64,000 nucleotides of DNA from Triparma columacea (taxonomy: Eukaryota > Sar > Bolidophyceae > Parmales > Triparmaceae), in the NCBI GenBank assembly GCA_030267965.1, contig BRYA01000070.1, positions 1 through 64,000 of the forward strand. Reading direction: 5' to 3'. Each line of letters begins with the position of its first letter. The first letter of the stretch is position 1. Shown in pieces: positions 55,633-64,000 of the stretch. The position numbers and the translations under genes were made by a program. The notes below the pieces were generated by a model. The model ran no database searches. It was given only the letters and a program-made list of their open reading frames with translations, and had not been told where the DNA came from.

Positions 55633-57526
55633 TTCGCCCTCGAAATAAAGATATACGAAGTGACTACAGCACTGAGGCAAATCACAAAAATGTTTCCGTA
55701 TGCAGCCTCGTAGCAATCCTTCCCCGTGCACTCCGTCTCCCCCTGCTCCAAATGGGAGTTGTATGCTTGTTCAGGTATCAACTTACCCAACACGAGGGTT
55801 CCTACGGCAGACGCGAACCCATCAAACACCATGTAATTGCCCCCCATGTTTTTCACCCCAAACCTTTCACTCACCACCACCACCATAGTTGGCCATGCTG
55901 ATCCGAAAGCAAGTCCACTCATTGCTGTCCCGAGAACCATGGAGATCTCAGTGTTTACGTAGAAGAGAGCGTAACTTGCCATCATGACAAGTAGCCCCAC
56001 GAAGACAATCCAAAGCCTCTGGCTGCCCTTCTTCCTCAAAACGTCACAGAAGACACCGCAAGATACACGCGAAAAACTCTGCGTAGCAGAGAACATGGTG
56101 CTAGAAACTGCAGACATGTTTGAATTTATGCTGGAGAACATTTGCCCACTGTTTGTCGTCACGGCGATCCCTGACCCTATCAGCACCACAAGGGAGTACA
56201 AAAGGAGGTAGAAATCTATCGTTTGCACCATTGTACGGATGGTGTAGTCCGACCCTGTGGGTGGGTGAAGCACCACCGAGGATACCAAGGATACAACTCC
56301 CTCCTCTGTATCCAAGATGTTGTCAAGGACATCGTCTTCCCCTTTCAACAGCGGTGCGTAAGACGGCCTATCCTTTGCGAAAGCGGAATCGACCCATTCG
56401 CCAGCAAGAAGCGACGGGCTGACATAAACGCAGATGATGAGGAAAGCAAACAGACTCAGGATATAGTGGGGGACGTACTGGGACGAGCGAGAGAGGGCGG
56501 CAAGCGATGCGAGACTCGATTAGGTTGAATAAGTGGGCACGAAAGGCACTTCACCTCGCTGATTGATTGCCCAGTCTCACCTTCTCCAATAGTGCTGATG
56601 AGACGACGAAGACTCCCATCGCCACCAAAATTACGTATCCTATTTTAACCCTCCGCCTCACTTGCGTGTCAAATTCTGGTCCCTCTACCTCTACCCTTTC
56701 CGAGTTATTCCGAAGGACCCTGCTGGGGATTAGCGTAGCAAAGACGACAATCACACCCGCCACCAAAGTGAACGAAAGCCATGCGCTGTCGTCCTGGTCG
56801 TCAAGGTCTAAACCCCATACGACGCCAACAAAAACCTGCGTTATCATGCCCCCACAAAGGCCAACCCAACCTTTGATGAGGCCCGTGACGAGCCCACGGT
56901 GCTGCGGAAAGGAGCGAAGGGTTGAGTTTAGGTTCCCTTGGAATCGCCGCATCATATTCAGCCCTTGAAAAGGTCTCACCATTGGAAAAGTTCGGACCGT
57001 GGTGGCAAAGACGGCAGCGACGACGCACCCCGAACCGAGGAACTGTGTCATCAGGAGACCAGCAAGAAACAGCATGTTCACTGTGTTGTCTGACGAGTTG
57101 GGAAGGATAGAAGACGAGTAGAGGTAGAAAAGGATGAAGGAGGTAGACTGTACGGAACCTCCCAGAAAAATAGTCCGCGATGGCCCTAACCTGTCTGCAA
57201 CGAGACCAGGTACCCAAGTCAAGAAACCACTGCAGAAACACAAGGTTGAAATGTTGTCGAGCTGCGACTGGCTAAATTGATACTACAAGCGTTTGTTGAC
57301 CGAGTTGGTGAGCTACAGGGTGCTCATTGTTGTCCTCATTGCTTTCGCTTTCATCTTTCCTATCCTATCCCGCCTCCTCCCTCTCACTTCCTCCCAAAAC
57401 CCCCTCCTTTTCACCTCTCACCTTTTCCTTCAACGCCGACGAGTACACCCCGAATGTGTAACTCGACCCTGTTACTGCAGCGGCGACCAGCAGACAAGCG
57501 AGGACAGTGAACTTTGGGTGGGCCAT
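55602..57526 (-). CDS. Nodulin-like major facilitator superfamily transporter
   Basis: Four exons, 57526-57422, 57282-56980, 56901-56581 and 56477-55602 (534 aa). About 12 membrane helices fit an MFS fold. The N-terminal GSSYTFGVYSSALKEK and the later FPM/HRGLVTGLIKGWVGLCGG (joined by removing a 79-bp in-frame intron, 56979-56902) match the nodulin-like (NFD4-type) family, where the motif reads FP.SRGTVVGLLKGF.GL. The C-terminal half has RKKGSQRLWIVFVGLLVMMA and ERFGVKNMGGNYMVFDGFAS. The substrate is unknown; plant relatives include vacuolar and plasma-membrane carriers. Reading through the 79-bp intron would also be open, so an unspliced isoform is possible. Confidence 0.88.
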
Positions 57527-57891
57527 GGCGCGGGGCAATCGGAGGAGTTGGTTATTTTGGGAAATTTGGGAATGATTGAGAGAGAGAGGGAAGGTAGGGG
57601 GGGGAAATAATGTTTCAGAAGGCGATGAAGGACGTTGAAATGAAACGCGAGTGAGGACTTGGGCTCTTATGAGGCCAGGAACAATTGAGACAAATATCGA
57701 CCAAATTGAGGGGGCAGGGGGAAGTGTGATAAAGAAAGAAAGTGTACTGGTTCTGCGCTTCTCACACACGTCTGTTTATTTTTAGCAGCCCGTCCACTAC
57801 CCGTCCTCCTCCCTTCCGTCACCACTACTGTTCCTCCTCCCATCTTAGCCCACCCGCCCTTTCCCTTTTCAAGAAACTAGCGTCCGTATAT

Positions 57892-59871
57892 TTACTGCTT
57901 GGAGTGCTTGCTTCCGCTGACGATGTCGTCGATCCTTAGGATCATGCACGCACTCTCAATGCTCGTCTTGATGGTCTGAATCTTCACAGCGTAGGGCTCG
58001 TAGAGCCCAGTCTTGGTCATGTCATCGACTTCTCCGGAGATGCCATTGATTCCCATGACGCACTTCTCGCCCTTGGCGAGGGCGGCGTTGTGGGAGGCGC
58101 GGAGCTTTGTGATGGCGCGGACCACACTGACACCGCAGTTCTGAGCGAGGGTGCGGGGGATGACCTCCATGGCATCTCCGACGGCCTGGTAAGGCCACTG
58201 CATGACACCCTCGACCTTTAGGCCGGCCTTGGCGAGGGCGCAGGCGACGGCCATCTCGGTGCAGCCTCCACCGAGGAGGAGCTTGGGCTCGAAGACGACG
58301 TTGCGGACGACCTGCATGGCGTCCTGAAGGTTCCTCTCAACCTCGTTGAGGACGTCCTTGGACCCTCCCCTGAGAAGGATAGTGCACGCCTTGGGGTCCT
58401 TGCACTCCTCGAGGAATGTGAAGTACTCGTCTCCGAGCTTCCTGACCTCGAAGAGCCCGCAGCCCGTCCCGATGTCGCTCTCCTGGATCTCGTCCGTGCG
58501 GCTGACAATGGTCGCTCCGGAAGCACGGGCGACGCGGTTGTTGTCGGTCTTCCTGAGCCTCCTAAAGGCGGTGATGTTTGCCTTGTTCAAATAGTGCTGG
58601 GCGAGGTCGCTGACGCCCTTCTCCGTGATGACAATGTCGGGCTTGAAGGCGATGATCTCCGCACACATGTTCTCGACGTACTCCTCCTCCATCCTAAGCA
58701 TTACGTTCCAGTCAGCTTCGTCGGTAATTTCAACATTCGTCTGAGACTCTCCCTTCTTGTACTCGAGGGGGCAGTCGAGGAGGAGGATCCTGGGGTTCTC
58801 AATGCGGCGCCTCATCTTGGAGTGGGTCACATCCTTGTTGAACATGACTCCGTTGAGAACCTATGGGGGAAGAGGGGGGGGGTAGGATTGGGCGCCGATC
58901 GGTGAGGAGAAGAAGCGCGGCAAATAATGTAAACCCTTGAGCGCCCGACGATGACAAGTTCTCACCGTGCAGTCATCAATCTCCCCTCCTGGAATTTTCT
59001 CGACCTTGGCGTATCTCTTAATGTCGACCTCCTTCCTCCCCCCCACGTCAACGACAACCCTGAGCACGGCGTCGAGGGCCATCTGGACCATCTTCTCGTT
59101 CCACCTGGAGGAGAACTTGGTCCCGATGCAGCTCTCCACAAGCTTGCCCATTATCTTGGTGTCTTTGACGTCCACGTCGATCGCGATGCTCTCGCAGATC
59201 TTGAGCGCCTCCTGGAGCGCGCGGTTGTAGCCCCCAACGATGACCGTCGGGTGAATGTTGCGCCTGAGGAAGGGCTCCGCCATGGCAAGAACCTCCCCAG
59301 CAAGGATGATGACCGAGGTAGTGCCGTCCCCGACCTCCTCGTCCTGGGCGCGGGCAAGCTCTATCATGGACTTTGCGGTGGGGTGGGAGACGTCTACCTC
59401 GCGGAGGATGCAGTTGCCGTCATTAGTCATGACAATGCCTCCCATGGGATCGAGCAACATCTTGAGCATACTACGGGGTCCCAGAGTGGTCCTGATGATG
59501 TCACTGCGGTATTTAAGGGAGTGAGGGTAGGTGAGTGTCAGATACAGCCAGGTCGGAGTCGCATCAAGCCCCCCAACAAGGATATAATTTGAGTTGATAT
59601 TGAGCGGGGTGAGGGGGACGTGTGTGCTCTTGCTCATTTGGATACATTGACTCACCTTACGGCCATAGCCGCTGAGATGTTGCCCAATTGAGCCTCACGC
59701 CCGGTTTGACGTTGTGTGTTGGTGTCTGTTTGAGGAGGGAAATTAAAATTCGGGAGAAAACGGTGGGGAGATGGGTTAGTTGTTTTCACCTCTCAAGCCA
59801 TTTCAATCCTTATCAACGATGCAGTACTCACTTAGCACCATTACTGGGCCGTGGCCTGGTCCTCCGTTCAT
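57892..59871 (-). CDS. CCT3: Chaperonin CCT subunit gamma
   Basis: Four exons, 59871-59832, 59725-59656, 59503-58966 and 58860-57892 (538 aa; human CCT3 545). Group II chaperonin signatures are present: LGPRSMLKMLLDPMGGIVMT, NDGNCILRE, EEVGDGTTSVIILAGE, GGGCTEMAVA and RIDDIVSG. The gamma-specific runs VEKIPGGEIDDCTVLNGVMF and SSSLEYKKGESQT-like sequence (LDCPLEYKKGESQTNVEITD) identify the subunit. One eighth of the hetero-oligomeric TRiC ring that folds actin and tubulin in the cytosol. The first exon codes for MNGGPGHGPVMVL plus one base. Confidence 0.96.
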
Positions 59872-59999
59872 TTTATTGATTTGCTGGTGAATAAAAGAGG
59901 GGGGCAAGTGTGAGGGAAAATCGATTTTGATTTTGGAAAAACCTTGGAACGATTTGGGGCTGGAACTGGGGGTTCTCTAACCCTTCACATATCATCTGG

Positions 60000-60857
60000 A
60001 TGGTGTGTATACCACGACCCCCACGCTTGCATATTTACCCTAGCCTTGTCCCCTCGGCTTCTTCGGCTCTCCCAATCTCTATGATTGCCCTTCACTCCCC
60101 ACTATCTCCAGCATATCCCTGATGAGTAACTCTTTCGGATCCTGTCCCATTTCCTCACCCCTTCCCCTTCCCTCAACCTCCCCCTCCTTCTAAACCCCTT
60201 CCTCAGGCCAACACTCTCCGTCCCTACCTTGACTGCGTCCGGACGACCCTCGATTCGGGTCTTTGCATCCGTAATTTCCCCTCCCAGACAGTCGAGCGGC
60301 ACAACAAACCTGAGATTGAGGTCAAGGGCAGCAAGGAGCTACTTCTCAATCCTCTGACGATATGTAGGACGAGCGGGGAGAGGACGTTGATTGAACCTAG
60401 CGTCAACAGCGTGAGGGTCAGCGTTGCGATTAAGCAGGCAGATGAAATAGAGGAGGTAAGAATGGGGAGATGGGGTGGTGGGTGGGTTGGGGAGTTGGAG
60501 AGTTGGAGAGGGTTCGAGTAGTCAAGGCGGCAGAAGCTCAGACTCACAGTCACTAACGCCGCCAATCGGCAAACTTCTTCCTCCCCCCCCCCCACACCAT
60601 AGATCCTCTGCCACAAGTTCACTCGGTTCCTGATGCAGCGTTCCGAGCAGTTCATTATAATGCGTCGCAAGCCCACCGAAGGCTACGACATCTCTTTCCT
60701 CATCACCCACGTCCACCTCGAGAAGATGTGGAAGCACAAGCTCGTGGACTTTGTCATTCACTTCATGGAGGAGATAGACAAGGAGATCAGTGGGATGAAG
60801 ATTGCCATCAACGCCAGGGCGAGAATTGTTGCGAACGAGTTCATGAAGAAATTCTAA
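60000..60857 (+). CDS. ARPC4: Arp2/3 complex subunit 4 (ARPC4, p20)
   Basis: Exons 60207-60455 and 60603-60857 encode a near-perfect ARPC4: [98 protein letters not shown] and [19 protein letters not shown]. The start codon sits alone before an intron at 60000-60002 (ATG|GTGTGT). Joining it gives 168 aa, exactly the length of human ARPC4, and restores the plant-like MANTLR start. It is part of the branched-actin nucleator, in contact with Arp2 and ARPC2. No other in-frame ATG or ATG|GT is present between 59880 and 60207. Confidence 0.94.
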
Positions 60858-61117
60858 TCATGGAGGAGGTGGGAAGGTTTGAGGGGGGAGCAATGTTTTA
60901 TTTTACAAGAACGGAGAGTGACAAGAGAAGCCTGCCTACATCTGCATCTGCAGAAAGCGCTGGCAGCTGGAACCGTGCGTCGAGTCCTACAACTAATAAT
61001 GCGCAGTAAATTTGTTGGACAGCAAGCAATCCCCGTTAAAAGACTATTTCTTACTTTCCCCCCTCCTTCAAGACGCTCCCTGGTCCGGGATCGTCTTCCC
61101 CCAGCTCCAGCTCTCGC

Positions 61118-62030
61118 TTACACAGAGGTGGTGGGGGCAGCGGTGGTGGCAACACCGGGCTTCCCACCCCCCGTCACGACCGCGTTGATGAGTCCCGGGT
61201 CCTTAGGGAGCAAGTCTGCACGGAACTTGAAGAGGGAGATGGAGAGGACCATGTAGGAGAGCATGAGGAAGAAGGAGAACGCGGCGTAGGTGGCGTCGGT
61301 CGCAGAAGCGCTCGCGAGCTCGGGTTTGTAGGAGGCAAAGACGCAGAACATCATGAAGAAGAGCTGGGCCATCATGGCAGTGGTCCCTAGAAGGAAGCCT
61401 ACGGCTGCCTCAGTCTGGTACTTCCGGAAGACGGCAGTACCGCCGACAGCGACGGAAACAACCATGGACATAGACCAGAAGGCGGCGAAACCCTCACCGG
61501 CAGGGGACTGGGCGAGGACGCAGAAGGAACATATCACATTGATGAAGGAGAAAAACTGGGGGGGTGGGGGTGGGGTGTGGGCAAGGGATGAAGGGAACGG
61601 GTCAGCAGGGTTTGTGGGATGGGGGGAGGGGGGGGGTATGTAGCGGAAACGACGCTGTCACTCACCAGAACAACATACCAGGCGCGGGCAATGAACTTCC
61701 CTGAGGTTGAAAAAAAGGTTCGTATCGTTAACAGGTTGGGTTTTAGGGTTGGGATGGGAGGGGAAGGGGTTAGACACTTTGAGGATGAGGCAGAGTGAAC
61801 AGATTTGAGACCCGTAATTCCAAACAAGGCTACGGACGATAGGTGCGAAGGGAGAGGTAGAAGACAAAGACTTTACGGTGACCAGGGGGAAGCTGACATT
61901 TTTAACCACATCAAGGACTTTGGAGGCGGAGAGTGGCGTTGGGACCGAAAAGAGGGATAAAGAGAAGACGTTGCTTACGTGTATTACCACAGTAGGTCGT
62001 TATTTTATCCTCAAGACCCACAAGGTTCAT
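61118..62030 (-). CDS. Small four-helix membrane protein, function unknown
   Basis: Three exons, 62030-61979, 61700-61666 and 61555-61118 (174 aa). Exon 1 encodes MNLVGLEDKITTYCGNT; skipping the sequence between 61979 and 61700 restores a continuous frame (NTRKFIARAWYVVLFFSFIN). Four hydrophobic helices follow (FFSFINVICSFCVLA, FAAFWSMSMVVSVAVGG, AAVGFLLGTTAMMAQLFFMM and YAAFSFFLMLSYMVLSISLF), ending in a soluble Thr/Gly/Pro-rich tail. The layout resembles MARVEL-type or similar tetraspan proteins but I recognise no family. Convergent with ARPC4. Confidence 0.75.
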
Positions 62031-62161
62031 GGCTCCAAATTTTTGAGGAGAGGAAAGGAAGGGTAAAAGCTATTCAAGTTTTCCTTTTCCAAGTTAACGT
62101 CCGACAAGTACATTAAGGACCTCACAGGCTTATCACGCCTGATACCGACAGATAAGACGGA

Positions 62162-63689
62162 CTAGACGCTGGCGGAGCTATCCCTCGTCATGAGCTCCAG
62201 CCCACCCTTCTTTGTGCTACTGCCCCTCTCCCTCCATCCGAAGCTGTTGGATCGAAAGCCCGCAATCTGTAAGGTGAGGTTGGCGAGAGTATTATGGTGG
62301 GGGGTTGGGGTGGGAGAGATTATATTGATGAGCGGCGCTAACATAATTAATTAATAGCGACTGCAGTCAATATTAACCTTCGGACGAGTCTCTCACCTCC
62401 CTCTCCTGCCTGAGGAATAGGTAGAAGAATCCTATTCCAAGCGCCATCCCTGCATGCCAAATCGCATGGCCCTGAAATAGTGAGTTTGGCCCAACGCAAT
62501 ACTTCAGGTCATCTTGGAACAAATAAGCTATTCCCATGCAAAGAACAGAGGCAACAAGAAGTAAGTAGTCTCGTAATGCTCTGATCCGGAACCTTCTTCT
62601 CCACACTACACTGTGAACCACTAGGAGAAAGAAGTGCGCTGCAGCTCCAAGAGGTACTGTCTGTGATGACGGTGATGGAGATACATAAGATGCGAGTCTG
62701 TTTTTTTTTGGTTTCCTTCAAAATAGTTCCACAGCCTTCATCTTCGCCTTCTCACCGTTGTGGCCTCCTGTCGTATTCCCATTTCTTTCTCGTAAATGGG
62801 CCAGTGAATTGAAAATATCATGCCCAGTAGGGTCCCATAAGTTACAAGCGGGACCCTAAAATGTTCCGGCATAATTGGACTGAGGACGCGAAGGAGTAAG
62901 TAGGGGATAATCATGGTGACTAGAGAGTACACACTGTACATGTCCAAAGTAAGTCCCAGTGGAGTCATTCCACCGTGGTAAAGAAATGATGCCACACCCG
63001 CGTAAACGAGAATAAGCCCCCCAACTATGTGAGAAATGAAGCAAACGAGGTGGCCTGTGAATGATAATGATGTGTGTTTTGGGTGGGAACAGTGAGATGG
63101 AGACAGACGGAGATGAAAGGTGCATGGAACATAGTACGCATTTAGGCCGTTAGGCCTTAAAACTATACTATTGTGAGCATTTAGCAACAACACTCCACAC
63201 GAACGTACCAGATGCCAAGAGGTTAGGAGGAGAGTTTGGACTGTAATCAGCTCCTAAAGTCAGAGCAACCGATTCACTCACAACCGCCAAGCCCTTTTCC
63301 ACGTCAGTGTGCATTGTCGGCTTTGTGGCAACCCAAGCTCCCCGAAAATATACGAAATCCTCGTGACCGATAATAATGAAAGTCCAGCCAACTATAACGA
63401 AGAAGACATTGCTGGTGGCATCTACCGGGGCCTTAATGAAAGCGTCAAGATTACAGTTTGGCCCCGCTTCGCAGTACTCAGGGCGGCATGATGCTTCGCC
63501 CCAGAAGTCAGGGTTCCACAAATTGCCTGCCATGCACCGACCTGACCTTGGCTCGCACACTGCCCCTAGAATGACAACAAAAGCAAGATGAAAGATCGCC
63601 TGGTATACAACGAGTCGTTTTGCGAAAGGACGTGCATGGCTGCATGAGGTTGAAAGCAGTATTGATTCTACCACAGTTGGGGAGGCCAT
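62162..63689 (-). CDS. Ceramidase-like (CREST superfamily) membrane protein
   Basis: Four exons, 63689-63209, 63054-62756, 62660-62397 and 62266-62162 (382 aa). The N-terminus has a hydrophobic span and a Cys-rich lumenal loop (CEPRSGRCMAGNLWNPDFWG, CRPEYCEAGPNCNLDAFIKA). The CREST core shows VYAGVASFLYHGGMTPLGLT, LTLDMYSVYSL and the late QGHAIWHAGMALGIGFFYL, in which Ser, His, Asp and the HxxxH pair match the metal-binding pattern. It is more distant from classical ACER proteins than the gene at 12.9 kb, and the enzyme activity is inferred only. The last exon adds a soluble Ser/Lys-rich tail. Confidence 0.82.
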
Positions 63690-63874
63690 TTGTTATTATA
63701 GTTAGTTTGAGGCGAGTCAAGATGGTAGAATAGCAAGGTAAGGAAATTAGGAGCAGCGACGATGCGGAAGTGTATGGGATCAGGATAAAATGTAAGAAAG
63801 CGGTTCCAAAATTTTGATACAATCCCCCCTCAACCTTTCTCCTGGACAAGATATATATGCTGACTTTGCTTCAT

Positions 63875-64000
63875 GGCAACACCAAGGACCCAAAAGCGTA
63901 TCCAAGACGCTTTTTCCCTTGCCCGTCACAACAGATACGCCGATCTTCGCGGAATGTTCGAGGACGAAGTAAATGAGCTTCACCCCGACAGTGTTGATGA
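63875..64000 (+). CDS. Start of a gene running off the window
   Basis: From the ATG at 63875 an open frame runs to the window edge (42 codons): MATPRTQKRIQDAFSLARHN and so on, helical and charged. The composition suggests the start of a repeat or helical protein, but nothing can be assigned from this fragment. Confidence 0.5.

Noticed and set aside
56902..56979. Coding use of the 79-bp segment in the MFS gene
   Set aside because: It is open in frame, but removing it restores the FP.HRG motif of nodulin-like transporters, so I treat it as an intron.
61860..61970. Possible extra 41-nt exon in the four-helix membrane protein
   Set aside because: It keeps an open frame but then forces a wrong phase into the next exon unless a poor acceptor is used; skipping it gives a clean frame.
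318..64000. Long antisense frames over Gly/Arg-, Ser- or Glu-rich exons
   Set aside because: They are shadows of GC-rich coding sequence (for example over U2AF35, STI1, CCT3) with no splice logic or domains.
1..64000. CRISPR arrays, insertion sequences, prophage or bacterial operons
   Set aside because: None present: short tandem repeats are intronic microsatellites, and genes are spliced eukaryotic genes.

Overview
The window is a eukaryotic chromosome end. It opens with 11 perfect CCCTAA/TTAGGG-type telomere repeats and then carries about 28 protein genes on both strands. Most genes are split by short GT-AG introns of roughly 70-350 bp and are packed tail-to-tail with only tens of bases between stops. 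Two proteins begin with a signal peptide followed by a transit-like region with Phe at the predicted cleavage site (ATA|FF, VTS|FV), the bipartite plastid-targeting signature of algae with red secondary plastids. I infer an ochrophyte stramenopile, perhaps a diatom or bolidophyte/parmalean relative. The species itself cannot be read from the sequence. Gene models below were built by hand: exon boundaries were chosen so that frame and phase hold through every junction.

Region 1-7156: a giant receptor-like gene (about 2179 aa, minus strand) ends only 250 bp from the telomere repeats. It combines two Pmp-like beta-helix modules, EGF-like repeats, ephrin-receptor-type GCC2/GCC3 cysteine repeats and a multi-pass membrane domain. 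A paralogue lies inverted at 46.5-51.1 kb.

Region 7.6-28.1 kb: STI1/HOP co-chaperone, ribosomal protein eS12, U2AF35 with an unusual RGG-rich N-terminus, alkaline ceramidase, a tandem cyclic-nucleotide-binding protein, a plastid Rieske-fold protein lacking cluster ligands, NUDC, Maf nucleotide pyrophosphatase, CHMP5/VPS60, two poorly known proteins flanking a very AT-rich island (24.5-24.9 kb), and an armadillo-repeat protein.

Region 28.3-45.9 kb: a WD40 protein, a large unknown protein, cullin-4, a small Cys-rich membrane-anchored protein, an EF-hand coiled-coil protein, GINS subunit PSF2 with a Gly/Arg-rich tail, a PEX4-like ubiquitin-conjugating enzyme, an unknown multi-pass membrane protein and an HxD...H oxygenase-like protein.

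Region 46-64 kb: the second giant receptor-like gene (with a 20-N assembly gap and an unresolved 5' end), a fusion of a DUF2064/TIGR04282 transferase with a NAT9-type acetyltransferase, a PDZ-PA domain secretory protein, a nodulin-like MFS transporter, CCT-gamma, ARPC4, a four-helix membrane protein, a second ceramidase-like membrane protein and the start of one more gene.

Most genes are ordinary housekeeping functions (protein folding, splicing, ubiquitin ligation, replication, cytoskeleton, peroxisome). The unusual content is the duplicated receptor-like family, RG-rich extensions on core proteins, the transferase-acetyltransferase fusion, the ligand-less Rieske fold, and introns that are G-rich after the donor and C-rich before the acceptor.
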